Below, piece by piece: positions 19,527 through 28,281 of a stretch of DNA of 64,000 nt; the first letter of the stretch is position 1, and every line of letters starts with the position of its first letter. The DNA is from Neptuniibacter victor (lineage in GTDB: Bacteria > Pseudomonadota > Gammaproteobacteria > Pseudomonadales > Balneatricaceae): assembly GCA_027943745.1 (NCBI GenBank), contig AP025763.1:3888147-3952146 (forward strand). Reading direction: 5' to 3'. The notes under the pieces were generated by a model. That model was not told where the DNA came from. It ran no database searches and worked only from the letters and a program-made list of their open reading frames with translations. A program made the position numbers and the translations under genes.

Positions 19527-20393
19527 CTTCTTCCAAAAAACATTTACTAATGCCCCTGCGATGATTAGACCACCACCCAACCAAGTCATAAGCGCTGGGA
19601 TCTCATTAAAAAAGACAAAACCAAGCACGACAGAAAAAACAACTTGCACATAGGCGTATGCAGTAACCTTACCTGCATATTCGGTCTGCATCGCTTTCGT
19701 TAACCCAACCTGCCCCACCTGAGTAAAAACCCCCACCAGCAGAAGCAGCAGTAATGCCTCTATACCTGGCATAACGAAATCATCACCCAATAAAATCACA
19801 GAGAATGGCAAGGCGATAAGAGGGAAGTAAAAGATAATGACAGAGCTATCTTCACTTTGGCTTAACCGACGCACCAGAACATAGGCGACAGCACTGCCAA
19901 ACGCACCAACTAATGCCGCGGCTAAGCTCAACCAAGGTAAATTATCTAATGAATTAGCAGAACTGGGCTGCACCATCAGAACCAAGCCGATTAAGCTGAG
20001 TAAGATACAAAAGACTGTTGCTTGCTGTACCCGTTCTTTCAAAAATATGAGCGCTAGCAACGCCGTAAAGGCGGGGTAGGTATATTGCAGAATGGTCGCT
20101 TCTGCTAGAGGTAGCGTCGATACCGCAAAGAAAACGCAAAGCAGAGCCAATGTCCCGACTGCTCCTCTCGCTATCAACAGCAGCTTATGATGCCCCCAGA
20201 CAGGTATACGTTTGCGCTTAATATCTAAATAACTAATAAGCAATGAAACAACCGATCTCGCAGCAACAATCTCCAAGACAGGGATACCGTAACCACTAAC
20301 ACCTTTGACACACGCCGCCATCAAGGCAAAGCCCATTGCAGAGAGCAGCATATAGTAAACCGCAACCGATACAGTCTCTTTATTCGTTAGCAT
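19515..20393 (-). CDS. EamA/DMT-family inner-membrane transporter
   Basis: 292 residues with ten hydrophobic helices in two homologous halves, the pattern of EamA (DUF6) drug/metabolite transporters. Recognisable pieces are SAMGFALMAACVKG, LPLAEATILQYTYPAFTALL ending half one, and ALMTWLGGGLIIAGALVNVF at the end. Substrate cannot be predicted; members export amino acids, nucleotides or other metabolites. It is monocistronic and convergent with znuB, sharing the terminator region, so there is no sign of a link with zinc. Confidence 0.9.
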   Translation of the reverse strand: MLTNKETVSVAVYYMLLSAMGFALMAACVKGVSGYGIPVLEIVAARSVVSLLISYLDIKRKRIPVWGHHKLLLIARGAVGTLALLCVFFAVSTLPLAEATILQYTYPAFTALLALIFLKERVQQATVFCILLSLIGLVLMVQPSSANSLDNLPWLSLAAALVGAFGSAVAYVLVRRLSQSEDSSVIIFYFPLIALPFSVILLGDDFVMPGIEALLLLLLVGVFTQVGQVGLTKAMQTEYAGKVTAYAYVQVVFSVVLGFVFFNEIPALMTWLGGGLIIAGALVNVFWKKKTG

Positions 20394-20550
20394 TTCTACA
20401 CATAATCAAGGAGGGAAATAAGAAGCGCTGATAATAGCTTAAGAGCCAATAAGATAGATAGCTAACTACCGCTGTTCAATACAATCTATTTAAAACTCGC
20501 TATAAACAACTATGCTTAAAACTCGCTTGAATCTAAAAACGGATTGATCA

Positions 20551-21621
20551 ATGATCGGCAACTTAATGCTTCTATTCTCCCTTACCAGTAACCCTTCACT
20601 GCCCATAGAGTCACTTAACGTCGCAGAGGGCTATAAAATAAGCGTAGTAGCCCGTGCTTCAAATGTTCGCCAGCTCGCCCTCTCCACTGAGGGTACGCTC
20701 TTTGCTGGCAGCAGAAGAGCCGGACAGGTCTACGCCTTTATCGACAAGAATAACGACGGTGTTTATGAAGAAACTAGAATAATAGCAAACAACCTTAATA
20801 TGCCTAGCGGTGTAGCCATTAAAGAGAACGACCTTTACATCGCTGAAGTCGATAGAATTATAAAGTTCCGAAATATCCTGCCACTCCCTGCCCAAACGCT
20901 CCCCCAGTATGAGGTTTATTTTAATAACCTTCCTAAAGACCGTCACCATGGCTGGAAATACCTTAAGTTTGGGCCCGATCACTCACTCTATTTTAATATT
21001 GGAGCGCCTTGTAACATTTGTGACCCGGCACCACCTTTCGCTTCGATTGTAAAATTAGGTAGCAACAAAGCCCTCAGTCTTGTAGCAAAAGGCGTCAGGA
21101 ACAGCGTTGGTTTTGACTGGCACCCCCTCAGCAATAACTTATGGTTCACTGACAATGGGCGAGATCACTTAGGAGATGATCTCCCTTCGGATGAGCTAAA
21201 CCACGCACACACAACCGGGTTACATTTCGGTTACCCCTTCATCCATGGGAAAAACACCAAAGATCCTCAGTTTTCAACAACGCTTCCCATCAACCACACC
21301 CCACCTAGCTACCTTTTAGGTGCACACGTTGCCCCTTTAGGTATGGTATTTATCAAAGAAAAATCGAGTGAGAACAAAGATACTCAAACCCTATTCATTG
21401 CGGAACACGGTTCATGGAATCGTTCGAAAAAAGTAGGTTATCGGGTCGTTAAGCTAACCATAAAAAATGACCAAGTGCTGACACATCAGCCCTTTATTAG
21501 TGGGTGGTTAAGAGGAGAAAAACACTGGGGAAGACCCAACGATATCATTGTCGATCAAGACGGAAGTTTATTAATATCAGATGATTATGCGGGAGCGATC
21601 TATCGCGTCTCAAAACACTAG
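20551..21621 (+). CDS. Glucose/sorbosone dehydrogenase-like beta-propeller protein
   Basis: 356 residues with the repeat pattern of the PQQ-dependent glucose/sorbosone dehydrogenase family (six-bladed propeller): VAEGYKISVVARASNVRQLA, RAGQVYAFIDKNNDG, DRHHGWKYLKFGPD, the WFTDNGRDHLGDD active-site region and LFIAEHGSWNRSKKVGYR. The short N-terminus (MIGNLMLLFSL) is weakly hydrophobic and may be a minimal export signal. The natural substrate and cofactor dependence are uncertain; the family oxidises sugars or aldoses in the periplasm. It is monocistronic, convergent with yheV. Confidence 0.85.
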   Translation: MIGNLMLLFSLTSNPSLPIESLNVAEGYKISVVARASNVRQLALSTEGTLFAGSRRAGQVYAFIDKNNDGVYEETRIIANNLNMPSGVAIKENDLYIAEVDRIIKFRNILPLPAQTLPQYEVYFNNLPKDRHHGWKYLKFGPDHSLYFNIGAPCNICDPAPPFASIVKLGSNKALSLVAKGVRNSVGFDWHPLSNNLWFTDNGRDHLGDDLPSDELNHAHTTGLHFGYPFIHGKNTKDPQFSTTLPINHTPPSYLLGAHVAPLGMVFIKEKSSENKDTQTLFIAEHGSWNRSKKVGYRVVKLTIKNDQVLTHQPFISGWLRGEKHWGRPNDIIVDQDGSLLISDDYAGAIYRVSKH

Positions 21622-21648
21622 TGTAGATACCTTCTCGTGATCTACACT
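21620..21648. terminator. Possible stem-loop between convergent genes
   Basis: AGTGTAGAT (21620-21628) pairs with ATCTACACT (21640-21648). There is no strong T-run, so this is a possible rather than a firm terminator for the dehydrogenase-like gene and yheV. Confidence 0.4.
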
Positions 21649-21670
21649 GTGCTTAGATAGACGAGGAGTA

Positions 21671-21934
21671 TTAATGATCTTTGCGCTGACTTCCCGGATT
21701 AGGCGTAAACAATAACGGCTGAGCGTCTTCTTCTAATTGAGGTGCGTTCTCACGATTAACACGCGTTTCTAGCTCTTCTAGATCTGCGCTCCCATCAAGA
21801 CGCATAGAGTCTTCATAGTCACAGCGCACACACTCTTTATACTCTTTCTCATCATCCCGGTAAGTGCGTATACAATCCATCTCTCCACAGCGTGGACACA
21901 CCGCACCAGCAATAAAACGTTTAACAATGCTCAT
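21671..21934 (-). CDS. yheV: YheV-family zinc-ribbon protein
   Basis: 87 residues from the ATG at 21934; a TTG two codons upstream is also in frame. Two CxxC pairs, CPRCGEMDC and CVRCDYED, form a zinc ribbon. The N-terminus SIVKRFIAGAVCPRCG is characteristic of the YheV (DUF2387) family. Function is unknown. It follows prlC by about 80 bases on the same strand, an association I recall in other gammaproteobacteria, so both are probably cotranscribed. Confidence 0.88.
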   Translation of the reverse strand: MSIVKRFIAGAVCPRCGEMDCIRTYRDDEKEYKECVRCDYEDSMRLDGSADLEELETRVNRENAPQLEEDAQPLLFTPNPGSQRKDH

Positions 21935-21969
21935 CTTCAATCTCTCTATTGCACCATCCTAGACAGTGC

Positions 21970-21995
21970 CACCAAACGGAAGGTTCCGTTTGGTG
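21970..21995. repeat. Perfect 12-base inverted repeat between prlC and yheV
   Basis: CACCAAACGGAA (21970-21981) and TTCCGTTTGGTG (21984-21995) form a perfect stem with only a two-base gap. It lies in the 80-base gap between prlC and yheV with no T-run, so it may stabilise the prlC mRNA 3' end or attenuate yheV. Confidence 0.55.
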
Positions 21996-22016
21996 CATTC
22001 ATTATACAGCTAGCGC

Positions 22017-24053
22017 TTAGCCGGTAATCCCGCAATGACGCAGAAGCGCATCAACACTAGGCTCACGCCCCCTAAAAGAAACAAATAACTCCATGGGCTC
22101 TTTTGACCCACCCATCTCGAGGATATTTGTACGGAAATCATTACCTGTCTGAAGGTTAAAAACGCCCTCCTCCTCGAAACGAGAAAAAGCATCAGCAGAT
22201 AACACTTCAGCCCATTTATAGCTGTAGTACCCCGCAGCATAACCACCCGCAAAAATATGGCTAAAACTGTGCTGAAAGCGATTAAACTCTGGCGGCGTCA
22301 CAACCGCTACATTACGGCGAATATCATTCAAGAAAGCCTGAATGTCCGTCTTCCCTGGTTGATATTCTCGATGCAGACAAAAATCAAATAGGGAGAACTC
22401 TAATTGACGAACCATCATCATACCGGACTGAAAATTACGTGCTGCAAGCATTTTGTCTAATAATGCTTGTGGCAAGGTCTCTCCTGTCTGATAGTGTCCA
22501 GAGATCAACGCCAACGCCTCGGGCTCGTAACACCAATTTTCTAAAAACTGACTAGGCAATTCAACCGCATCCCAAGCAACGCCATTAATGCCACTAACAT
22601 CGGCGCACTCAATTTGCGTCAACATATGATGTAAACCATGACCAAACTCGTGGAACATAGTCGTCACTTCGTTATGCGTCAGTAGCGCAGGATCATCACC
22701 CACGGGAGAACTAAAATTACATACGAGGTAAGCAACAGGTAATTGCAGGCTCCCATCATCCAAACGACGACGTACTCGGCAATCATCCATCCATGCCCCG
22801 CCACGTTTTTTATCTCTTGCGTATAGATCTAAAAAGAACCGGGCAATAACCTCACCCTCACGGCTAATTTCAAACAAGCGTGCATCTTTATGCCAACGAT
22901 CAAATTCACTGATCTCAGCAATTTCAATATTGAACAGTTTCCCGGTAACAGCAAACAAGCCATCAAGCACTTTAGGTAAAGGAAAATATGGACGAATCTG
23001 CTCTTCCGAAATCGCATACTTTTCCTGCTTTAATTTTTCACTAAAGTAAGCGATATCCCAAGCCTGCAAATCTTCTACATTAAAGTTGTCTTTCGCAAAA
23101 TCACGTAATTGCTGAAAATCCTGCTTAGCAACAGGTAAACTTTTCTCGGCAAGGTCACGAAGAAACTTAACCACTTGATCAGGCGTCTCGGCCATCTTTG
23201 TTGCTAGCGAATATTCTGCATAGTTACTAAAACCGAGCAACGTCGCCAACTCCAAGCGTAACTCAAGTATTTCAGTCATGATCGGCGAGTTATCCCACTG
23301 CCCTTTTCCAGGCCCTTGGTCTGAAGCTCGCGTAGCAAAAGCAGTATAAATCTCTTTACGAAGCTCACGATTGTCAGCATAAGTAATCGTGGCTAAATAT
23401 GAGGGAAAGTCGAGTGTAACTAACCAGCCATTTAATCCTTTAGCTTCTGCCATCTGCTTCGCAGCCGCTAGCGCCATCGGTGGCAAACCTTCGAGTTCAC
23501 TTTCTTGATCTAATAGTTTATTCCAGGCATTACTGGCATCTAATACATTTTCAGAGAACTTTGTCGTTAATTCAGACAGCTTTTGCTGCAGCTGAGCATA
23601 GCGTTGCTGATCGTCAGCATTTAACGCAATACCAGAGAGGCGAAAATCCCTTAGTGTATTACTGATAACCTTTTGCTTAGCCTCGTTTAAATCTGAGAAA
23701 GCCTCGCTCTGTGCTAACTCATTGAACGCCTGATAAAGTGCCTGATTTTGCCCCATTTCCGTCCAGTACTGCGATAACTTCGGCAGGCAAGCATTATAGG
23801 CATCTCGTAACTCATCGCTATTCACAACAGAATTCATATGCGACACAGGAGACCAAGCTTTTGCTAAACGGTCATTCATCTCCTCTAATGGCGCTACGAG
23901 AGAATCCCAACTAGGGTTCGTCAATCCTTCAATAATCTCTTCAACCTTTTTACGATTATCCGCCAACATCTGATCAATAGCTGTTTCTATATGGCTCGGC
24001 TGGATTTTGCTAAAAGCAGGTAATAAAGGTGATTCAAGCATTGGATTGCTCAT
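22017..24053 (-). CDS. prlC: Oligopeptidase A
   Basis: 678 residues, the usual length for M3-family oligopeptidase A. The zinc site is in MFHEFGHGLHH with His468 and His472, followed by the downstream WDAVELPSQFLENW glutamate region and the conserved FAGGYAAGYYSYKWAE near the end. There is no signal peptide, so it is cytoplasmic, where it degrades signal peptides and short oligopeptides. An AGGAG box eight bases before the ATG supports the start. It is first in a two-gene unit with yheV. Confidence 0.96.
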   Translation of the reverse strand: MSNPMLESPLLPAFSKIQPSHIETAIDQMLADNRKKVEEIIEGLTNPSWDSLVAPLEEMNDRLAKAWSPVSHMNSVVNSDELRDAYNACLPKLSQYWTEMGQNQALYQAFNELAQSEAFSDLNEAKQKVISNTLRDFRLSGIALNADDQQRYAQLQQKLSELTTKFSENVLDASNAWNKLLDQESELEGLPPMALAAAKQMAEAKGLNGWLVTLDFPSYLATITYADNRELRKEIYTAFATRASDQGPGKGQWDNSPIMTEILELRLELATLLGFSNYAEYSLATKMAETPDQVVKFLRDLAEKSLPVAKQDFQQLRDFAKDNFNVEDLQAWDIAYFSEKLKQEKYAISEEQIRPYFPLPKVLDGLFAVTGKLFNIEIAEISEFDRWHKDARLFEISREGEVIARFFLDLYARDKKRGGAWMDDCRVRRRLDDGSLQLPVAYLVCNFSSPVGDDPALLTHNEVTTMFHEFGHGLHHMLTQIECADVSGINGVAWDAVELPSQFLENWCYEPEALALISGHYQTGETLPQALLDKMLAARNFQSGMMMVRQLEFSLFDFCLHREYQPGKTDIQAFLNDIRRNVAVVTPPEFNRFQHSFSHIFAGGYAAGYYSYKWAEVLSADAFSRFEEEGVFNLQTGNDFRTNILEMGGSKEPMELFVSFRGREPSVDALLRHCGITG

Positions 24054-24206
24054 TTAATATGCTCCTGAAGAGAGAGGTAATCCCTTTAAGATGGGATCAA
24101 AGCTAAGTATTTCAATTCTAATGTCCATAATTCCAAGTAATTCGTAGTGAATACAAACAAAGTTTTGCCATAATAGTATTTTTATCCTCACTTACGAGTA
24201 ACAAGA

Positions 24207-24752
24207 ATGAAGATCCGTAGCTTTCAAGGCATGACGCCACAGTTAGGCGAACGCGTATTCGTGGACCCTAGCGCCGTTGTTTTAGGCGATGTAGTTTTAG
24301 GCGATGATGTATCAGTATGGCCTCTCACCGTTATTCGAGGGGATATGCACCATATCCGCATTGGTGATCGAACTAGCGTTCAAGATGGATCCGTTCTACA
24401 TATTACTCACGCAGGCCCTTTTAACCCTGACGGTTTCCCATTGATTATTGGCTCAGATGTCACTATAGGACACCAAGCGATGCTCCATGGCTGCACTATA
24501 GGCAACAAGGTCCTTGTCGGCATGGGGGCTATGGTCATGGATGGGGCTATAGTGGAAGACGAAGTAATCATTGGTGCAGGTTCACTTGTCCCACCGGGAA
24601 AAACCCTAGAAAGTGGCTACCTATATGTTGGTAGACCGGTAAAACAACAACGGCCACTGACCGAAAAAGAGCTTAAATTTTTCAGCTATACTGCAGCTAA
24701 TTACGTCAAGCTAAAGGATCAGCACCTTGAAGAAGAATACGCTAGTTTATAG
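24207..24752 (+). CDS. yrdA: Gamma-carbonic-anhydrase-like hexapeptide protein
   Basis: 181 residues forming a left-handed beta helix of hexapeptide repeats (VVLGDVVLGDDVSVWPLTVI and on). The metal-binding histidines of the gamma carbonic anhydrase family are visible in VLHITHAG, GHQAMLHGC and nearby. Homologues such as YrdA bind zinc, but carbonic anhydrase activity is not proven for many. It is cytosolic and divergent from prlC. The 3' end overlaps a lipoprotein gene by 26 bases. Confidence 0.9.
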   Translation: MKIRSFQGMTPQLGERVFVDPSAVVLGDVVLGDDVSVWPLTVIRGDMHHIRIGDRTSVQDGSVLHITHAGPFNPDGFPLIIGSDVTIGHQAMLHGCTIGNKVLVGMGAMVMDGAIVEDEVIIGAGSLVPPGKTLESGYLYVGRPVKQQRPLTEKELKFFSYTAANYVKLKDQHLEEEYASL

Positions 24753-25344
24753 CCTAATCGGTCTACTAATTAGCTTAGGAGGCTGCGGTTATAATACTAA
24801 CAGTAGCCCTGAGGTCTGGCTTAAAAACTACGGAATAAATTCCTCGCCTGCTCTCGATAGTATCACGCTATGTCAAAACTTCGGCTGCACTAAAACAAAA
24901 CAGATATCTCTATCACCTAAAGAACAGGCGCGGATCAACCAACACTTTTCACCCACTCCTGTATCTGCTGAAGAAGAGAGAGAGCGTTTAAAAACGGGCA
25001 TTGGTTTGCTAGAAAGAATAACCGGGCCTAAGCTCGGTACCACAAATGATCTCGCTGAAAACGACTTCCACATGAGTACAAATCAACTCGACTGCGTTGC
25101 GGAGACAAGCAATACGAGTCAGTACTTATTATTCCTATCCTCAATGGGACTTATCAAATTCCACCGAATAGGGGGAAATCTACATAGGGGATTATTTACC
25201 CTAGACGCCCCCCACAATAGCGCCGCTATGATTGAAATCGAATCGAATCAAGCCTTTGCCGTTGACTCTTGGTTTGGGAAAAATGGCGATTCTGCTTGGA
25301 TTGTGAAAGCTGAACGCTGGCTATCAGGTCAATCGCCTAAATAG
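24727..25344 (+). CDS. Hypothetical lipoprotein with TTG start
   Basis: 205 residues. I take the TTG at 24727 because AAGGA lies about eight bases upstream and because it gives a complete lipoprotein signal (KKNTLVYSLIGLLISLGGC), with lipidation at Cys20. No later start preserves this. The gene overlaps yrdA by 26 bases, so translational coupling is likely. I do not recognise the family. The mature part has two Cys-containing segments (LCQNFGCTKTKQ and LDCVAE) and no catalytic motif. Probably an outer-membrane lipoprotein. Confidence 0.7.
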   Translation: MKKNTLVYSLIGLLISLGGCGYNTNSSPEVWLKNYGINSSPALDSITLCQNFGCTKTKQISLSPKEQARINQHFSPTPVSAEEERERLKTGIGLLERITGPKLGTTNDLAENDFHMSTNQLDCVAETSNTSQYLLFLSSMGLIKFHRIGGNLHRGLFTLDAPHNSAAMIEIESNQAFAVDSWFGKNGDSAWIVKAERWLSGQSPK

Positions 25345-25406
25345 ATCTCCAGCTAGTTTTTTCCGCAAAAACATAACCCAGATCAAAATCACAAACGATT
25401 ACGCTA

Positions 25407-25424
25407 TTGATATTTATTATCATT
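25407..25424. promoter_or_regulatory. Fur box upstream of imelysin operon
   Basis: TTGATATTTATTATCATT matches the palindromic Fur consensus ATGATAATNATTATCATT at 15 of 17 defined positions. A further CATTATC half-site follows at 25427-25433. It lies about 50 bases before the imelysin start, so iron-loaded Fur should repress the operon. Confidence 0.75.
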
Positions 25425-25475
25425 ACCATTATCCTCCCACGTAACATTACCCTTTAGAATAATAGGATTTGATCT

Positions 25476-26750
25476 ATGAACCTTCGCAAGTCATTAATGA
25501 CCGTAGCGGTATCTACGCTTATTACTAGCTCGGTATACGCTGCAACGCCAGCTAAGTCCGATATTATCGACAACTATGCCGATATCGCTCACGCGACTTA
25601 CGAAGATTCATTAATTACGGCCAAACAACTCAATACCGTGTTAGGTCAGTTCTTAGCACAACCGACTGAAAGCAACCTTAAGAAAGCACGTGAAGCTTGG
25701 ATTGCAGCACGCGTACCCTACCAACAGTCGGAAGCTTTCCGTTTTGGAAACGCGCTCGTAGATGACTGGGAAGGAAAAGTAAACGCATGGCCGCTGGATG
25801 AAGGTCTGATCGATTATGTGGCACCAGGCTATGGTTCTGAATCTGATGAAAACCCATTTTATAGCGCGAACATTATTGCTAATAAAACGCTTAAAATTGG
25901 CGGGGTTTCAGTAGACGCATCAACAATAGATAAAAAACTTCTTGCTGAAACGCTACACGAAATTGATGAAGTCGAAGCAAATGTTGCTACCGGATATCAC
26001 GCGATAGAGTTTCTTCTATGGGGTCAAGATCTTAACGGCACAAACCCAGGTGCGGGTAACCGTCCAGCAACGGACTTCGACCTAACAAACTGCTCTAACG
26101 ATAACTGCGACCGTCGTCGTGACTACCTGCAAGCAGCGACTAACCTACTTATCGATGATTTGACCGATATGACCAACAGCTGGGCTGTCAATGGCGAAGC
26201 ACGTAAAGACCTATTGGCAAAAGGTACTGATGGTGGCCTTGCTACCATATTAACCGGTATGGGTAGTTTGGCTTATGGTGAGCTAGCGGGTGAAAGAACT
26301 AAACTTGGCTTAATGCTTCATGATCCTGAAGAAGAACATGACTGCTTTGCCGACAATACCCACAATTCACATTTCTATGATGCGTTGGGCATTAAAAATG
26401 TTTATCTAGGTAGCTATACACGCGTTGATGGTTCCACCGTTTCTGGAAGCAGCCTTTCACAGTTAGTACAAAACACAGCGCCGATTGTGGATCAAAACCT
26501 ACGAAATAAACTGAATGAAACCGAAGCGGCTGCTCAAGTTATGGTCGATGAAGCGGACAAAGGTAACACTTTCGACGTTTTGATTGGTGCAAACAACACG
26601 CAAGGCAACCAGGTTGTGCAAACGTTTGTTAACGCGCTTGTCGCTGAAGCAGAAGCCATCGAGCATACCATCTCGGTGCTTAAGCTTGAAAATATCGAAC
26701 TTGAAGGTTCTGACAGCTTAGATAATCCGGCCTCCATCGCAGCCGAGTAA
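25476..26750 (+). CDS. Imelysin-family iron-regulated protein (peptidase M75 / IrpA-like)
   Basis: 424 residues with a signal peptide ending VYA-ATP. The imelysin motif GYHAIEFLLWG carries His175 and Glu178 (GxHxxE), shared with the iron-binding EfeO and IrpA proteins. Mature features include WIAARVPYQQSEAFRFG and a Cys pair in NCSNDNCDRRRDY. Members are periplasmic or outer-membrane iron-regulated proteins thought to take part in iron uptake; the peptidase label is historical. A Fur box lies 50 bases upstream and an AGGA ribosome site before the ATG. It is the first gene of a four-gene unit and is followed by a strong hairpin. Confidence 0.9.
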   Translation: MNLRKSLMTVAVSTLITSSVYAATPAKSDIIDNYADIAHATYEDSLITAKQLNTVLGQFLAQPTESNLKKAREAWIAARVPYQQSEAFRFGNALVDDWEGKVNAWPLDEGLIDYVAPGYGSESDENPFYSANIIANKTLKIGGVSVDASTIDKKLLAETLHEIDEVEANVATGYHAIEFLLWGQDLNGTNPGAGNRPATDFDLTNCSNDNCDRRRDYLQAATNLLIDDLTDMTNSWAVNGEARKDLLAKGTDGGLATILTGMGSLAYGELAGERTKLGLMLHDPEEEHDCFADNTHNSHFYDALGIKNVYLGSYTRVDGSTVSGSSLSQLVQNTAPIVDQNLRNKLNETEAAAQVMVDEADKGNTFDVLIGANNTQGNQVVQTFVNALVAEAEAIEHTISVLKLENIELEGSDSLDNPASIAAE

Positions 26751-26766
26751 CGAACCTCTAGTACCC

Positions 26767-26800
26767 ATAGCGCTCCTTTTTATAACAAAAGGAGTGCTAT
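26767..26800 (+). repeat. Intra-operon hairpin after the first imelysin gene
   Basis: ATAGCGCTCCTTTT (26767-26780) and AAAAGGAGTGCTAT (26787-26800) form a 14-base-pair stem with one G-U pair and a six-base loop. No T-run follows, so it probably protects the imelysin mRNA or causes partial termination rather than ending the operon. Confidence 0.6.
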
Positions 26801-26814
26801 ACGACAGATAAAAC

Positions 26815-28281
26815 ATGTTCCCAATCTCTCAACCACTTATTCTCAAAGCGATTCTGACACTACTTATTTTAGTAGGGATCACGCCTGTATCCGCGTCAGA
26901 TCTTCAAGCACTGGAAGCGGGTGAAGTAGAGCAGGGTGGAGCTACCACTCATCATCGTAAAGCCGACCGAAATGCCTTTACCCATCCGGCAGAGAATCTA
27001 CCTTTTAAGCAAAAGTTAGAATTTAAACTAGGTAATGCCATCTTTAAAAAGCTTTGGGTGCCAGCGCCATCATCAACAACGGCCAGTGATGGTTTAGGGC
27101 CGCTATACAATGCACGTTCCTGCATGCAATGCCATGTTAGGGACGGTAGAGGTCATACTCCAAAGGGCAATTGGCCAGAGGACAATGCAATATCCCTTTT
27201 CCTGCGACTTAGTATTCCTCCACAAAACAACGATGAGAAGAAACAACTTACAAGCGGAAAAGTGGGAACCATTGCCGAACCGAATTATGGCCGCCAATTA
27301 CAGGACTTCGCGATAGCAGGGCTCTCGGCAGAAGGGCATATGCAGATCCATTTTACTGAACATGAGGTTCAGTTATCCGGTGGCCAAACCGTTTCTCTAC
27401 GTAAACCCAATTACACCATTACGGATCTTGGCTATGGCCCTCTCCACCCTCAAGTCATGATATCCCCACGTATTGCTCCCGCTATGATTGGTTTGGGGCT
27501 ACTAGAAAACATACCTTCGGAGAGCATCCTCAAACTAACGGACCCCGAAGATAACAACCAAGATGGCATCTCAGGTAGAGCGAATATTGTCTGGAATCAA
27601 GAACGCCAAACAAGCACATTGGGCCGGTTTGGCTGGAAAGCGGGCAATCCAACGCTAAACCAACAAAATAATGCAGCTTTTAATGGCGACATAGGTATTT
27701 CCACACCCTTAGCTACCAGTGCAACAGGGGAGTGTACAGCCAATCAGCTACAGTGTTTGAACAAACCAGACGGCAATAGTAAGCACCATGAAGGATACGA
27801 AGCATCGAGTAAGATGATCTCGGCGCTATTATTCTATACGCAACATATCGCTGTTCCTGCTCGCCGCAATGCTAATCACCCAGAGGTTCTTGCCGGCAAA
27901 AAGGTCTTCTATCAAAGCGGTTGCCAGCAGTGCCACCAGCCTAACTTTATAACAGCCGTGAACACAGAACTGCCGCTGCTAAGCGAACAAAAAATATGGC
28001 CTTATTCTGATCTATTACTTCACGATATGGGTCAAGGCTTAGCTGACAATCGTCCAGAATACCTAGCGACTGGAACTGAATGGCGCACCCCTCCACTCTG
28101 GGGTATTGGGCTGACAGCAACAGTCAGTGGTCACAGTCACTATCTGCACGATGGCCGTGCAAGAACACTGCTAGAAGCAATTATTTGGCATGGCGGAGAA
28201 GCCAAGCAAAGCGCCGAAAAAGTTAAGAATATGCCCGTGCGGGATCGGGATAATCTCATCAAGTTTTTGGAGTCTCTATAA
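26815..28281 (+). CDS. Di-heme c-type oxidoreductase (DUF1111, putative thiol oxidoreductase)
   Basis: 488 residues with an N-terminal signal peptide (about 1-27, ending PVSA). Two heme c motifs, CMQCH at 103-107 and CQQCH at 370-374, mark a di-heme cytochrome. The overall pattern, with LYNARSC before the first heme and a C-terminal SHYLHDGRARTLLEAIIWHGG, is that of the DUF1111 di-heme oxidoreductase family. It should be periplasmic and redox-active. In imelysin clusters such a protein could change the oxidation state of iron during uptake, which is inference. It sits between two imelysin genes and ends directly against the next start. Confidence 0.88.
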   Translation: MFPISQPLILKAILTLLILVGITPVSASDLQALEAGEVEQGGATTHHRKADRNAFTHPAENLPFKQKLEFKLGNAIFKKLWVPAPSSTTASDGLGPLYNARSCMQCHVRDGRGHTPKGNWPEDNAISLFLRLSIPPQNNDEKKQLTSGKVGTIAEPNYGRQLQDFAIAGLSAEGHMQIHFTEHEVQLSGGQTVSLRKPNYTITDLGYGPLHPQVMISPRIAPAMIGLGLLENIPSESILKLTDPEDNNQDGISGRANIVWNQERQTSTLGRFGWKAGNPTLNQQNNAAFNGDIGISTPLATSATGECTANQLQCLNKPDGNSKHHEGYEASSKMISALLFYTQHIAVPARRNANHPEVLAGKKVFYQSGCQQCHQPNFITAVNTELPLLSEQKIWPYSDLLLHDMGQGLADNRPEYLATGTEWRTPPLWGIGLTATVSGHSHYLHDGRARTLLEAIIWHGGEAKQSAEKVKNMPVRDRDNLIKFLESL

